From UBA6136 sp044350805 (GTDB taxonomy: Bacteria; Pseudomonadota; Gammaproteobacteria; Methylococcales; Methylococcaceae), in NCBI GenBank assembly GCA_044350805.1, contig JBILGU010000005.1:62001-126000 (forward strand): a stretch of 64,000 nt of DNA, in the 5' to 3' direction. This document shows positions 25,714-34,420 of this stretch, one piece after another. The notes beneath the pieces were generated by a model that was not told the origin of the DNA, ran no database searches, and worked only from the letters and a program-made list of their open reading frames with translations. Position 1 is the first letter of the stretch. Each line of letters opens with the position of its first letter. A program made the translations under genes and the position numbers.

Positions 25714-26856
25714 ATGAAGATCTTGGTTAACGCTCAGCCCCTTCTGCATCCCCTTTCAGGTGTCGGCCAGTACACCTACCAGCTCTATCGGGAGATGCTG
25801 AACTTACAGACGCCCTGCCGTTTTTATTACCGATATCACTATTCGAAAGAACTCAAGACCGGCGGCGGCGAATTCGCCAATGCCCTTGAGCGATTGGCAC
25901 ATCCGACCTACCCCAGTCGGATGGCCATGAATGTCGCGCGAAAGTTCACGTTTTTGACCGCATCGCAGGGTCTTGGGAAAGGAAGCCTCTATCACGAGCC
26001 AAACTTCATTCCCTTTCGAACCCCGCTTCCCACGGTTATCACCATCCACGACCTCTCGGTTCTGCGTGTTCCAGAGACCCACCGCCCAAAATGGGTCGAA
26101 ATCTTTTCCAAACGCATTCCAGAGGCCGTGGCCAAAGCCAGGCGCATCATCGCGGTTTCAGAATTTGCCCGCCAAGAGGTCATTAACTACTTTCCCGAAG
26201 CCGAATCCAAGACCTTCGTGACCCTTGAGGGCGTTCGGGACAACTACCAGCCCATGGGCCCAGAGGCCACGGCCCCGTCTCTGGCGGCGCTGGGGCTGAC
26301 CCATGGACGCTATCTCCTCGCGGTCGGAACCCTTGAGCCCCGCAAAAATCTGGCGCGCGCCATTACCGCCTATAGCGCATTACCCAAAGAAACCCGCAGA
26401 CACTACCCGCTGGCCATTGCCGGCATGAAGGGCTGGTTGAATCACGAGTTCGAGGAGGCCATCACGCGGCTCGTTGATGCAGGCGAAGCCAAGATCTTGG
26501 GATTTGTTCCGGATGACAGCATGAACGCGCTCTATGCCGGCGCGAAACTCTTGGTCTACCCCTCGATCTACGAGGGCTTTGGCCTTCCGCCCCTTGAAGC
26601 GATGGCTTCAGGAACCCCGGTCATTACCTCGAATTGCTCCTCACTTCCTGAGGTGGTTGGCGATGCCGGCATTCAGGTCGATCCCTATGACTGTGATGCC
26701 ATTCACGCAGCCTTTTCGGCGTTGATCGACGACGATGCGCTGCATCAACGATTGCGTCAGGCCAGCATTCAGCGGGCCAAGACGTTTACGTGGCGTCGGA
26801 CAGCTGAGGAGACATTGAAGATTTTTCAGGATCTTTCGGCCGAACTCACCGGTTGA
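25714..26856 (+). CDS. Glycosyltransferase family 4 (GT-B fold)
   Basis: 380 residues. N-terminal acceptor domain begins MKILVNAQPLLHPLSGVGQYTYQLYREM, the glycine loop of family 4. The C-terminal nucleotide-sugar domain starts near 200 with GRYLLAVGTLEPRKNLARAI and contains VYPSIYEGFGLPPLEAMASGTPVITSNCSSLPEVVGDAG (about 285-325), including the E-x7-E donor-binding motif. It transfers a sugar to a lipid or polysaccharide precursor in the cytoplasm; target unknown. It stands alone, convergent with the 6S RNA gene, whose 3' end is 6 bases away. Confidence 0.92.
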   Translation: MKILVNAQPLLHPLSGVGQYTYQLYREMLNLQTPCRFYYRYHYSKELKTGGGEFANALERLAHPTYPSRMAMNVARKFTFLTASQGLGKGSLYHEPNFIPFRTPLPTVITIHDLSVLRVPETHRPKWVEIFSKRIPEAVAKARRIIAVSEFARQEVINYFPEAESKTFVTLEGVRDNYQPMGPEATAPSLAALGLTHGRYLLAVGTLEPRKNLARAITAYSALPKETRRHYPLAIAGMKGWLNHEFEEAITRLVDAGEAKILGFVPDDSMNALYAGAKLLVYPSIYEGFGLPPLEAMASGTPVITSNCSSLPEVVGDAGIQVDPYDCDAIHAAFSALIDDDALHQRLRQASIQRAKTFTWRRTAEETLKIFQDLSAELTG

Positions 26857-26862
26857 GAAGAA

Positions 26863-27049
26863 GGTATCTCCCGCCTGCGCCGTGACACGCTTTCGCCCTT
26901 GAACCAATGGTTCAGGTGGGATCAGCGATGGTCGAATCAGGCTTTCCGCTCGGGGCGGACTTGCGCACATCAACCGCCGGAAGCTCCCGGGGTTTTAGAT
27001 TAGGCTCAAGAAGTAACCCAGCGAGTCTCGAACGCTGCAGGAAATACCC
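26863..27049 (-). ncRNA. ssrS: 6S RNA
   Basis: About 187 nucleotides downstream of zapA, the classic gammaproteobacterial position. Reading the minus strand, the 5' end (GGGTATTTCCTGC) pairs with the 3' end (GCAGGCGGGAGATACC) to form the closing stem. Between them are segments matching Escherichia coli 6S RNA in order: GTTCG after the first stem, TTGAGCCTAATCTAAAACC, GGTTGATGTGCGCAAGTCCG, GAAAGCCT and the near-palindrome TGAACCATTGGTTCAAGGG (CCTTGAACCAAGGGTTCA in E. coli). 6S RNA binds sigma70 RNA polymerase in stationary phase. The ends are set by stem pairing and are accurate to a few bases. Confidence 0.88.
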
Positions 27050-27056
27050 GGCGCGG

Positions 27057-27062
27057 ATTGTA
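27057..27062 (-). promoter_or_regulatory. -10 element for 6S RNA
   Basis: TACAAT on the minus strand, followed by a GC-rich discriminator (CCGCGCC) and a G at 27049 as the likely first base. The -35 region is not convincing. GC-rich discriminators are typical for stable RNA promoters. Confidence 0.5.
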
Positions 27063-27091
27063 GCCGGTAAAGCGGCCGGGGGGGAACCGGT

Positions 27092-27322
27092 TCAGTCAAT
27101 GCGGCGTTGCTTTAACTGCAAAAGCTCATGCGCAATGTTCAGTGCGGCCATGACCGCAATGCGCTCGGTGCCGATAATCCGACCACCATCTCGAATTTCC
27201 CGGGTCTTCTCATCGAGATAACGGGCCGCTAGCAACAGCTCATGCTGCTCATCCGCTTCACACGAAACCGGATATTCCTTGCCGAGAATCTGGACCTTAA
27301 CGGGCGTGGTGGATTCGCTCAT
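27092..27322 (-). CDS. zapA: Cell division protein ZapA, short form
   Basis: 76 residues. ZapA bundles FtsZ filaments at midcell. VKVQILGKEYPVSCEADEQHELLLAARYLDEKTREIRDGG matches the N-terminal globular domain, and IIGTERIAVMAALNIAHELLQLK begins the C-terminal helix. E. coli ZapA is about 109 residues; here the long coiled-coil dimerisation helix is cut short, with a clean stop and no sign of a frameshift. Position next to ygfB-pepP-ubiH (divergent) and upstream of 6S RNA is conserved in gammaproteobacteria. Confidence 0.92.
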   Translation of the reverse strand: MSESTTPVKVQILGKEYPVSCEADEQHELLLAARYLDEKTREIRDGGRIIGTERIAVMAALNIAHELLQLKQRRID

Positions 27323-27404
27323 GACGTCTCTTGCGGATAGGGATTGGGGAGGGGGATCACGGATGTTAGGATAAAGAATTCAGCAAAGGCCGACAAGGTA
27401 AGCC

Positions 27405-27941
27405 ATGTCTGTTGATCTCGATTTTGACACCATCCAGGATCTCATGGTCCGGGGTGAACTCTCTGGGACGGCTGCGGAAGTCCATGGGCATCTCTCGGGC
27501 ATGCTCTGTATGGACACCACGACGGACCCCGCCCAATGGCTTGAGGATTTCTTCGGGGAAGAAACGCCCAGGGAAGGCGAATATGACCGTGAAACCTTTG
27601 AGGCCCTTTATCGTCAAACCCGTCGACAACTGACGGATACCGACTTCAGCTTCCAGCCGCTTTTGCCGGATGACCAGGAGTCCCTCGATAGTCGTGCCCT
27701 TGCCCTGGGCGAATGGTGCCATGGCTTCCTTCAGGGCCTTGGCTACTCGGGGGAGACCAGCGACTGGCCTGGCGAATCCAGTGAAATCCTGCGCGATTTT
27801 CTGGAAATTGTCCGGCTGGATGCCCAAAGCGCAGAAGAAGCCGACGAAGAAGCGTATGCCGAACTCACTGAATATGTCCGCGTGGGCGTTCAGGTGATCC
27901 AAAGTGAGCTAGATGCCGTGACACCCGAAGGACGACACTGA
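27405..27941 (+). CDS. ygfB: UPF0149 family protein, YgfB-like
   Basis: 178 residues, all helical and acidic. SGTAAEVHGHLSGMLCMD (about 20-37), LPDDQESLDSRALALGEWCHGFLQGLG (about 87-113) and AYAELTEYVRVGVQVIQSEL are the conserved blocks. YgfB is known in Pseudomonas as a regulator affecting the alp lysis/ampDh3 system, but its general role in this conserved locus is not clear. First gene of the ygfB-pepP-ubiH operon, 2 bases before pepP; start ATG 27405 fits the family N-terminus. Confidence 0.93.
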   Translation: MSVDLDFDTIQDLMVRGELSGTAAEVHGHLSGMLCMDTTTDPAQWLEDFFGEETPREGEYDRETFEALYRQTRRQLTDTDFSFQPLLPDDQESLDSRALALGEWCHGFLQGLGYSGETSDWPGESSEILRDFLEIVRLDAQSAEEADEEAYAELTEYVRVGVQVIQSELDAVTPEGRH

Positions 27942-27943
27942 AA

Positions 27944-29266
27944 ATGGCCCCTCTTCCCTCCCGCGAATTCAAGGAGCGCCGGCGTCGCCTGATGAAGGCG
28001 ATGAAAAAGAACAGCATCGCGATTATCGCGAGTGCCCCGGCCGTGATTCGAAATCGGGATGTTGAATACCCCTTCAGGCAACACAGCGATTTTCATTACC
28101 TGACCGGCTTTCACGAACCTGAAGCCGTCGCAGTTCTGGTGCCTGGCCGAAAGGAAGGTCCCTTTCTTCTCTTTTGCCGTCCCTTCGATCCCGAAAAGGC
28201 GATCTGGACAGGCCGCCACGCAGGGCTAGAGGGCGCGATCGCGGACCACGGTGCCGATGCCGCTTACCCGATCGACACTCTGGAGACGGAACTGCCACGG
28301 CTACTTCGCGATTGTGAGCAGGTCTATTTTCCCATCGGCCAAGATGCAGAACTCGACGAGGCCGTCTTTGGCGCCGTCCGAACCCTTCGCCATGAGGCCC
28401 GATCCGGCACGGTCCCTCCCGGAACCTTCACCGATATCGAGCCCCTGATTCACGAACAGCGCCTGATCAAGTCGCCTCAGGAAATTCGGGTCATGCGAAA
28501 AGCCGCCGCGGTTTCGGTCCTTGGGCATCTTCGGGCGATGCGCACCACCCGACCGGGCCTTTATGAATATGACATCGAGGCCGAGCTCTCGCATGAATTT
28601 GCCCGAAACGGCATGCGAACCCTCGCCTATCCCAGCATCGTCGCCGGTGGGGAGAATGCCTGTGTCCTTCATTACACCGAAAATGATCAGCAGCTCAGGG
28701 CGGGTGATCTCCTCCTGATCGATGCAGGTGCGGAATACCAAAACTACGCCTCTGACATTACCCGAACCTTTCCCATCAGTGGCAAATTCAGTCCGGCGCA
28801 ACGTCAGCTTTACGATCTCGTTCTTGATGCGCAATTGGCCGCGATTGAGACCATTCGCCCCGGAGCCCCATGGAATGCGCCCCATGACACCGCCGTCAGG
28901 GTTCTGACGGAGGGACTGGTGCGATTGGGCCTGCTGAAAGGCAAACCGGCATCCCTGATTCGTTCGGAGGCTTACCGAAAGTTCTACATGCACCGAACCG
29001 GCCATTGGCTCGGCATGGATGTGCATGATGTTGGCGCCTATCGGGTCCAGGGGGACTGGCGGCCACTCAAAGCCGGGATGGTGCTAACCGTCGAGCCGGG
29101 ACTCTATGTGGCCCCCGGATGCCCTGATGTGGATCCGGCCTTCCATGGCATCGGCATACGGATTGAAGACGATGTCCTCGTCACCCCTGAGGGATGTGAG
29201 GTTCTGACACAGGATCTCCCCAAACGGGCGCAAGACATCGAAAACCTGATGGCCGCCTTCCGATGA
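27944..29266 (+). CDS. pepP: Xaa-Pro aminopeptidase
   Basis: 440 residues. A cytoplasmic dinuclear manganese peptidase that removes the first residue in front of proline. The N-terminal creatinase-like domain (EFKERRRRLMKAM, YPFRQHSDFHYLTGFHEPEAV) is followed by the pita-bread catalytic domain with ligands in LLIDAGAEYQNYASDITRTFP (two aspartates, about 255-275), HRTGHWLGMDVHDVG (histidine), LTVEPGLYV (glutamate) and GIRIEDDVLVT (glutamate). Overlaps ubiH by 4 bases. Confidence 0.96.
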   Translation: MAPLPSREFKERRRRLMKAMKKNSIAIIASAPAVIRNRDVEYPFRQHSDFHYLTGFHEPEAVAVLVPGRKEGPFLLFCRPFDPEKAIWTGRHAGLEGAIADHGADAAYPIDTLETELPRLLRDCEQVYFPIGQDAELDEAVFGAVRTLRHEARSGTVPPGTFTDIEPLIHEQRLIKSPQEIRVMRKAAAVSVLGHLRAMRTTRPGLYEYDIEAELSHEFARNGMRTLAYPSIVAGGENACVLHYTENDQQLRAGDLLLIDAGAEYQNYASDITRTFPISGKFSPAQRQLYDLVLDAQLAAIETIRPGAPWNAPHDTAVRVLTEGLVRLGLLKGKPASLIRSEAYRKFYMHRTGHWLGMDVHDVGAYRVQGDWRPLKAGMVLTVEPGLYVAPGCPDVDPAFHGIGIRIEDDVLVTPEGCEVLTQDLPKRAQDIENLMAAFR

Positions 29267-30456
29267 CGACCGATTTTGATCTCATCATCGTCGGCGGGGG
29301 TCTCGTGGGCGGGAGCCTGGCGCTGGCTCTCCGGGGGACGCCGCTCAAGGTGGCCGTCATCGAGGCACAAACGGAGGCGGAGCGGGCGGTTGCCGCCAGT
29401 GGCGATCGCGCTCTCGCGCTCTCGCGCAACACCGTTCAGGCGCTTCGGGGCCTTGGCGTCTTTGCCGCGGTCGAAGCAGACGCTGCAGCGATCCGACGAA
29501 TTCACGTTTCCGACCGGGGTCACTTCGGAAAAGCACGACTGGATGCCGAGGATCGCGGCGTTGATGCTTTAGGCCATGTCGTCGTCGCCCGAGGACTTGA
29601 ACAGTCCATTGCAGAGGCCATGGCCTCTGAAGAGGCCATTACCGCCTTCCAGCCGGCCCGAATCCTGAGCCTTAAAGCTGGACCTGAGCGTATTTTGGTC
29701 TCCCTTCGCTGCGGGGATCAGGATCACGTCCTCTCCGCACGGCTGGTCGTGGCCGCAGATGGCGGTAACTCGACCGTCCGCTCGCTCCTCGGCATTCCCC
29801 AATCGGTCAGGGACTACCAACAGACGGCGGTCGTCACCGAAGTCACCACCTCGAAAGACCATCAGGGAACCGCCTTTGAGCGCTTTACCCGCTCCGGCCC
29901 GCTGGCGATCCTTCCGTTGGGTCCCAAGCGTTGCTCTGTGGTCTGGACACTGACCTCCGACGATGCGGCCGAGGTTTTGAGGGAGGGGGATGACGAATTC
30001 GTCGCCCAGCTTCAGGATGCTTTTGGGCACTGGCTTGGGAACTTGGCATTGTCTCGAAAGCCGCAAGGTTTTCCATTAAAGCTGATCCGCGCAGAGCAGA
30101 TGACAGACGACCGCGTGGTCCTCATTGGCAATGCCATGCACACCATTCACCCCGTGGCAGGTCAGGGCTTCAATCTGGGGCTTCGGGATGCCGCCGTCCT
30201 CGCGGAACGCATCGCGGCTCGCCATCGGCTGGGAGAAGACATTGGTGATGCGGGTTTTCTTTCGCAGTACGCCGCGGCCCGCAAGGGCGATCTCGCAACA
30301 GTCATCCGCTTTACCGATAGCCTGATTCGGATCTTTTCCAATGAGCTTCCACCCCTGGTCGCCCTTCGCAACCTGGCTCTTTTAACCTTTGACCGTCTGC
30401 CTTTCGCCAAAAGGCTTCTGGCACGCCGGGCCATGGGCTACGGCGGGAGCCGCTGA
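29263..30456 (+). CDS. ubiH: 2-octaprenyl-6-methoxyphenol hydroxylase (ubiquinone synthesis)
   Basis: 397 residues, class A flavin monooxygenase. FAD-binding GGGLVGGSLALAL-type motif at the start (about residues 9-21), the DG motif in VVAADGGNSTVRSLLG (about 162-177) and RVVLIGNAMHTIHPVAGQGFNLGLRDAAVLAE (about 285-315). Position after pepP identifies it as UbiH. The related ubiI (visC), which usually follows, is absent; a terminator closes the operon 46 bases downstream, so another hydroxylase must act elsewhere or UbiH may cover more than one position. Confidence 0.9.
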   Translation: MTTDFDLIIVGGGLVGGSLALALRGTPLKVAVIEAQTEAERAVAASGDRALALSRNTVQALRGLGVFAAVEADAAAIRRIHVSDRGHFGKARLDAEDRGVDALGHVVVARGLEQSIAEAMASEEAITAFQPARILSLKAGPERILVSLRCGDQDHVLSARLVVAADGGNSTVRSLLGIPQSVRDYQQTAVVTEVTTSKDHQGTAFERFTRSGPLAILPLGPKRCSVVWTLTSDDAAEVLREGDDEFVAQLQDAFGHWLGNLALSRKPQGFPLKLIRAEQMTDDRVVLIGNAMHTIHPVAGQGFNLGLRDAAVLAERIAARHRLGEDIGDAGFLSQYAAARKGDLATVIRFTDSLIRIFSNELPPLVALRNLALLTFDRLPFAKRLLARRAMGYGGSR

Positions 30457-30501
30457 ACCAATCCTCATTTTGGGTGTCTGAGTCTGAGCGTGGGTGCTCA
30501 A

Positions 30502-30525
30502 GGGCACCTCAAGGGTGCCGTTTTT
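30502..30525 (+). terminator. Terminator of the ygfB-pepP-ubiH operon
   Basis: Stem GGGCACC (30502-30508) and GGGTGCC (30513-30519) with TCAA loop and a T tract to 30525. Confidence 0.85.
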
Positions 30526-30597
30526 GACGGGGTAGTCCCCCCAACCCTATAGTGACGGCCATTCTCTACTGGCATTTCGATTCTTGGTGGTACCGTT

Positions 30598-31071
30598 ATG
30601 AAATATGTATTTTGGGCCATGGGCCTTCTGGCCGTGATGTACTTCATGTCCGCCTTTACACAAAACGCCCGCGGGATCGACGGCTCGAGCCAGAGGTCTG
30701 CCGCGAACTCCGTCAAGAAGCTGAAGCGTTACATGACGACGCAGCAGCAACACATCTTTGAGACGTCCTATGGCGTTCTGGGTGTGATCAAGTCCAAGGA
30801 AGGCCCGGATGCATTCCTGCCTTATGTCGATGGAAAGTCCCCTGAGGAAATCATTGACCTTGCGCGTGCCGAAGTCGCAAAGCGCATCGCGGCGGGTGAC
30901 CCTGATCTTGTGAAATACGGCAGCTGGGAAAACCTCGTGGGCCTTGGCGCTGAAAATCAGAGCAAGAACACCGACACCAAGCCCTCATCGGCGCAGCCTC
31001 TAAGAAACAGCGAGCGCGCGAGTCGGACCCTGACGCCAGCGGTAACGCCCGTTTCTCAGCCCGCGCACTGA
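30598..31071 (+). CDS. Membrane-anchored protein of unknown function
   Basis: 157 residues. One N-terminal hydrophobic segment (MKYVFWAMGLLAVMYFMSAF) that can act as signal anchor, then a soluble part of about 100 residues with YMTTQQQHIFETSYGVLGVIKSKEGPDAF and ELPYVDGKSPEEII-like YVDGKSPEEIIDLARAEVAKRIAAGDPDLVKYGSWENLV, and a low-complexity serine/threonine/proline tail. The pattern 'DGKSPEEIIxLA' recurs in small gammaproteobacterial DUF6694-like proteins, a weak resemblance. It stands alone between a terminator and the convergent rsmI. Confidence 0.7.
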   Translation: MKYVFWAMGLLAVMYFMSAFTQNARGIDGSSQRSAANSVKKLKRYMTTQQQHIFETSYGVLGVIKSKEGPDAFLPYVDGKSPEEIIDLARAEVAKRIAAGDPDLVKYGSWENLVGLGAENQSKNTDTKPSSAQPLRNSERASRTLTPAVTPVSQPAH

Positions 31072-31078
31072 TCCCGCT

Positions 31079-31975
31079 TTAGGTTTCGCTACTGAGACGC
31101 AGTGCCTCCCGGTACAGCGTCTCACGGCGCTCACCCGTGATCTCGGCTGCCATCTGGCTGGCCGACCGAACCGAAAGCTCTCTTAATAGCACCGTTAGCA
31201 CTTTGAGGGCCTCTGTTGAAATGCCGTCCGCCTTGTCTTTGGGATCATCCCCCTCAACGACCAAGACAAATTCACCCTTCTGCATATCGGCATCACTCTC
31301 GACGACCGTTGCAGCCGACCTAACGGTGGTCGCACAAATCGTTTCAAACCGTTTGGTGAGCTCCCGTCCAATGACCAAGCGCCTCGCGTCGGGGAAGATT
31401 TCCGCCAGATCTTTCAATGTCTCCAGCACTCGGTGCGAGGATTCATAAAAAACCAGCGTTCGAGGGTCTTTGACCAAGGTTTCAAAAAGGGCCTTTCGCG
31501 CACCGGATTTACGCGGTGGAAAGCCTTCAAACGCAAATCGGCTGGAGGGCAATCCGGAAGCGGAGAGGGCAGCAATGAGTGCGCAGGGACCTGGAATGGG
31601 CACGATGCGAATGCCTAAGGACCGTGCATGAACCACCAGGGGATATCCCGGATCGTTAATGAGCGGGGTCCCGGCATCAGAAACCAGCGCCAGATGTTCA
31701 CCCTGGAGCATTCTTTCGACCAGCCGCTCCGAGGTCTTGTCCTCGTTATGGGCATGAAAGGCCACCAAGGGCTTGTCGATCCCGTAGTGATCCAGAAGCT
31801 GACGGCTGGTCCGGGTGTCCTCACACGCAATGCGATCCACCGCCTTGAGGGTCTCAAGGGCGCGAAAGCTCAGATCCCCAAGATTGCCGATGGGTGTTGC
31901 GACTAGGTATAGTAGGCCGGCTTCAGGCCTCTTTTCCGGGCTTCTCGAAGGCCGCCGATCGGGAGAATTCTCCAT
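31079..31975 (-). CDS. rsmI: 16S rRNA (cytidine1402-2'-O)-methyltransferase
   Basis: 298 residues from the ATG at 31975 on the minus strand. LYLVATPIGNLGDLSFRALETLK at about 20-43, ACEDTRTSRQLLDHYGI, VSDAGTPLINDPGYPLV and PIPGPCALIAALSASGLPSSRFAFEGF are diagnostic of RsmI, which methylates the ribose of C1402 in the ribosomal P site. A longer frame reaches 32098 but its extra residues are the complement of lpoA and unrelated to the family. The start codon shares two bases with that of lpoA on the other strand, so each gene's ribosome site lies in the other's coding sequence. Confidence 0.95.
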   Translation of the reverse strand: MENSPDRRPSRSPEKRPEAGLLYLVATPIGNLGDLSFRALETLKAVDRIACEDTRTSRQLLDHYGIDKPLVAFHAHNEDKTSERLVERMLQGEHLALVSDAGTPLINDPGYPLVVHARSLGIRIVPIPGPCALIAALSASGLPSSRFAFEGFPPRKSGARKALFETLVKDPRTLVFYESSHRVLETLKDLAEIFPDARRLVIGRELTKRFETICATTVRSAATVVESDADMQKGEFVLVVEGDDPKDKADGISTEALKVLTVLLRELSVRSASQMAAEITGERRETLYREALRLSSET

Positions 31976-33803
31976 GTCATTTCGCCGTTGTGTCTTGTTG
32001 TGCTGTCTTACCCTGGGATTCGCCGGGTGCCAGACGGGTCTTTCGAAGTTCACCGCTAATCCGGCGCCGGGCCCTGATCCCGAGGCCGCGGCACTCATCC
32101 AATCCGGCGATCTTCAAGGGGCTCTGGCGCGCTATGAGCGACTGGCCCGAAGCGGCAAGAACCCGGATCACTGGCAACTTGAAGCGGCAGATACGGCGCT
32201 TCGTGCAGGAGACACCGGCTACGCCCGAAAGACGGTCGGGACCATCGATCCCAAGGCGCTCAGTGCCGCGGATCGCGATCGGCTGGCGCTTCTTGAGAGC
32301 CGCCTTGACCTGAATGAAGGCGATGCCCGAAGCGCCATCGCTCACCTCAACAGTCTAACGGATTCGACTCTTTCCGATGCCGATCAGAAGAATTACAGTC
32401 TGCTTCGTGCGTCTGCTCTCAACCAACTCGGTGACATGAAAGGCTCGGCTCGCGAACGTCTCACCCTCGGCAAATGGCTCACCAAACCTGAAGATCTCAC
32501 GCGTAACGATGAGGCCATCTTCGAGGCCTTAGGACGGCTTCCGGCTCAGCAGCTGGAAGGAGGTCCCCGCGATGATCAGGACATGGCCGGCTGGTTGGCT
32601 CTCATGCGAATCATACGGGCGACACCCAAAGCGGAAAAACGAAGCGCCCTGGCCGTTTGGCGGGAGCGTTTCCCCAGCCTGAGCGTCAGCCCAAGCTTCC
32701 TCGCCAAACATCTTGGAAACGCGGCCAAGCCGGATCCTTCCCCGGGACCGGCCGGGGTTCCTCCGGCTGAAAGCCGCCCCCAAGGTCCCTTTATTGGCGT
32801 CCTTTTGCCTCTCGGAGGGACTTACGCCAAAGCCTCCGAGGCCGTTCGCCTGGGTCTTGAGGCCGCTTTTGAAGCGGACAAACGTGAGGGAAAAGCACGG
32901 CTGGAATTCGTGGATACCTCGACGGGGGATCTCCCTCACCGCCTTACGGAATTGCAACAGGCCGGCGCCGTGGGGTTTATAGGCCCTTTGGTCAAAGACG
33001 ACCTGACCCAAATTCTGGACATCAAGGACCTTCATGTGCCCATGATCGCCTTGAATCAGGTGCCGGGCCCTAGCCCTTCAGGGCTCATCGAATTCGGTCT
33101 GACCCCGGAGACGGACGTAGAACAGCTCGCCGCTGAAATCTGGTCCGAGGGGGGGCGTACCGCCGTCATCCTGATTCCGCAGACCCCCTTCGGACAGCGC
33201 TTGGGACAACACTTTGATCGGATCTGGCGGGAAAAGGGCGGTTCGATCCTGGGACAAGTCAGCTTTACCCCCCGAGGCGAGCGCTTGGGCGAAATCAGTC
33301 GTGATCTTCCAGCCCTGCCGAAGGATGGCATCATCCTCATGATTGCCGATCCTGAAGATGCCAGAGCCATCACCCCCAATCTCATGACCGCAACGCAAGT
33401 GGCGATCTGGGCCCCAGCTAAAGTCTACGATGGCCGCGCCGATGCGCCCTCGAATGCGGCCCTGCATAATGTCGGTTTTTGCGACATGCCTTTCCTTCTT
33501 GCACCCGAAACCGGTGGGCCCCTTTCCGCGCAGAGTCTCATGGCCAGGGCACCCGCCGATACGCCCGACGCCGGCCGACTCATTGCCTTTGGTTTGGATG
33601 GCTACCGCCTTTTCACCGAAACGCGTTCTGGCCTGAGGCCGGATTTCAGTCTCGAAGGCGCGACGGGCATCCTTCGGGTCGGGCAGGATCAAAAAGTCTC
33701 TCGACAATTGACCTGTGCCCGTTTCGAAAAAGCCCTCCCCATCGTTCAGGGGCTTGCGCCCAATGACGCCGCGGCCTCCAAACCTTCACCCGGCGTTTTT
33801 TAA
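31974..33803 (+). CDS. lpoA: Penicillin-binding protein activator LpoA
   Basis: 609 residues. ATG 31974, preceded by GGGAG at eight bases, gives a lipoprotein signal with lipobox FAGC (C19). The N-terminal half is a helical repeat region (SGDLQGALARYERLARSGKNPDHW and on), a linker rich in proline comes at about 265-280, and the C-terminal half from about 283 (FIGVLLPLGGTYAKASEAVRLGLEAAFE) is a type I periplasmic-binding fold. LpoA sits in the outer membrane and activates PBP1A through the peptidoglycan layer. Neighbours rsmI and diaA are conserved; yraN, usually between lpoA and diaA, is missing. Confidence 0.92.
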   Translation: MSFRRCVLLCCLTLGFAGCQTGLSKFTANPAPGPDPEAAALIQSGDLQGALARYERLARSGKNPDHWQLEAADTALRAGDTGYARKTVGTIDPKALSAADRDRLALLESRLDLNEGDARSAIAHLNSLTDSTLSDADQKNYSLLRASALNQLGDMKGSARERLTLGKWLTKPEDLTRNDEAIFEALGRLPAQQLEGGPRDDQDMAGWLALMRIIRATPKAEKRSALAVWRERFPSLSVSPSFLAKHLGNAAKPDPSPGPAGVPPAESRPQGPFIGVLLPLGGTYAKASEAVRLGLEAAFEADKREGKARLEFVDTSTGDLPHRLTELQQAGAVGFIGPLVKDDLTQILDIKDLHVPMIALNQVPGPSPSGLIEFGLTPETDVEQLAAEIWSEGGRTAVILIPQTPFGQRLGQHFDRIWREKGGSILGQVSFTPRGERLGEISRDLPALPKDGIILMIADPEDARAITPNLMTATQVAIWAPAKVYDGRADAPSNAALHNVGFCDMPFLLAPETGGPLSAQSLMARAPADTPDAGRLIAFGLDGYRLFTETRSGLRPDFSLEGATGILRVGQDQKVSRQLTCARFEKALPIVQGLAPNDAAASKPSPGVF

Positions 33804-33828
33804 CGCCAGCGACCTTTTCAGGACCTTC

Positions 33829-34416
33829 ATGCCTTATCAAGACCGGATCATTCAACAATTTACGCTCCACCAGGAAGCCATCGAGAACAGTGTCGTTCGA
33901 TTGTCCGACCGCATCGATCTGGCCGCCCGTTGCCTTGCGCAATGTCTTTTGAATGACGGCAAAATCCTTTCCTGCGGCAACGGCGGCTCCTCTTCCGAAG
34001 CCCAGCATTTTTCCTCCGAACTCCTTAATCGTTTTGAGCGCGACCGCCCGGGACTTCCCGCCATCGCGCTGACGGGCGATGTTGCAGCATTGACCTCCAT
34101 CGCGAACGACTATGAGTTTGAGGAAATCTTTGCCAAGCCGATCCGGGCCTTGGGTCAGGCGAATGATGTCCTGATGATCTACACCACCAGCGGAAATTCC
34201 CGCAATCTTCTTCGGGCCGTCTCAGCCGCCCATGACAGGGACATGACCATCATTGCCATGACCGGAAAGGACGGCGGACCCCTCTCCCCCTTGCTGCGTG
34301 AGAGTGATATCGAGATCCGGGTTCCCTCCGAATCGACCGCGCGGATTCAGGAGGTCCACCTGGTCGTGACCCATTGCCTGTGTGATCTTATTGACCTCCA
34401 GCTTTTTGGAGAATGA
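33829..34416 (+). CDS. diaA: SIS-domain protein, DiaA (GmhA-like)
   Basis: 195 residues from ATG 33829. Single SIS domain: ILSCGNGGSSSEAQHFSSELLNRF (about 46-69), ALTSIANDYEFEEIF, VLMIYTTSGNSRNLLRA and HLVVTHCLCDLIDLQLFG. Sequence alone cannot separate sedoheptulose-7-phosphate isomerase (GmhA) from DiaA, the DnaA-binding replication initiator factor. The lpoA-diaA order in gammaproteobacteria favours DiaA. If the origin candidate at 40.8-41.1 kb is real, a DnaA regulator 7 kb away would be apt. It precedes the GlcD-like gene by 4 bases. Confidence 0.85.
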   Translation: MPYQDRIIQQFTLHQEAIENSVVRLSDRIDLAARCLAQCLLNDGKILSCGNGGSSSEAQHFSSELLNRFERDRPGLPAIALTGDVAALTSIANDYEFEEIFAKPIRALGQANDVLMIYTTSGNSRNLLRAVSAAHDRDMTIIAMTGKDGGPLSPLLRESDIEIRVPSESTARIQEVHLVVTHCLCDLIDLQLFGE

Positions 34417-34420
34417 CCGG

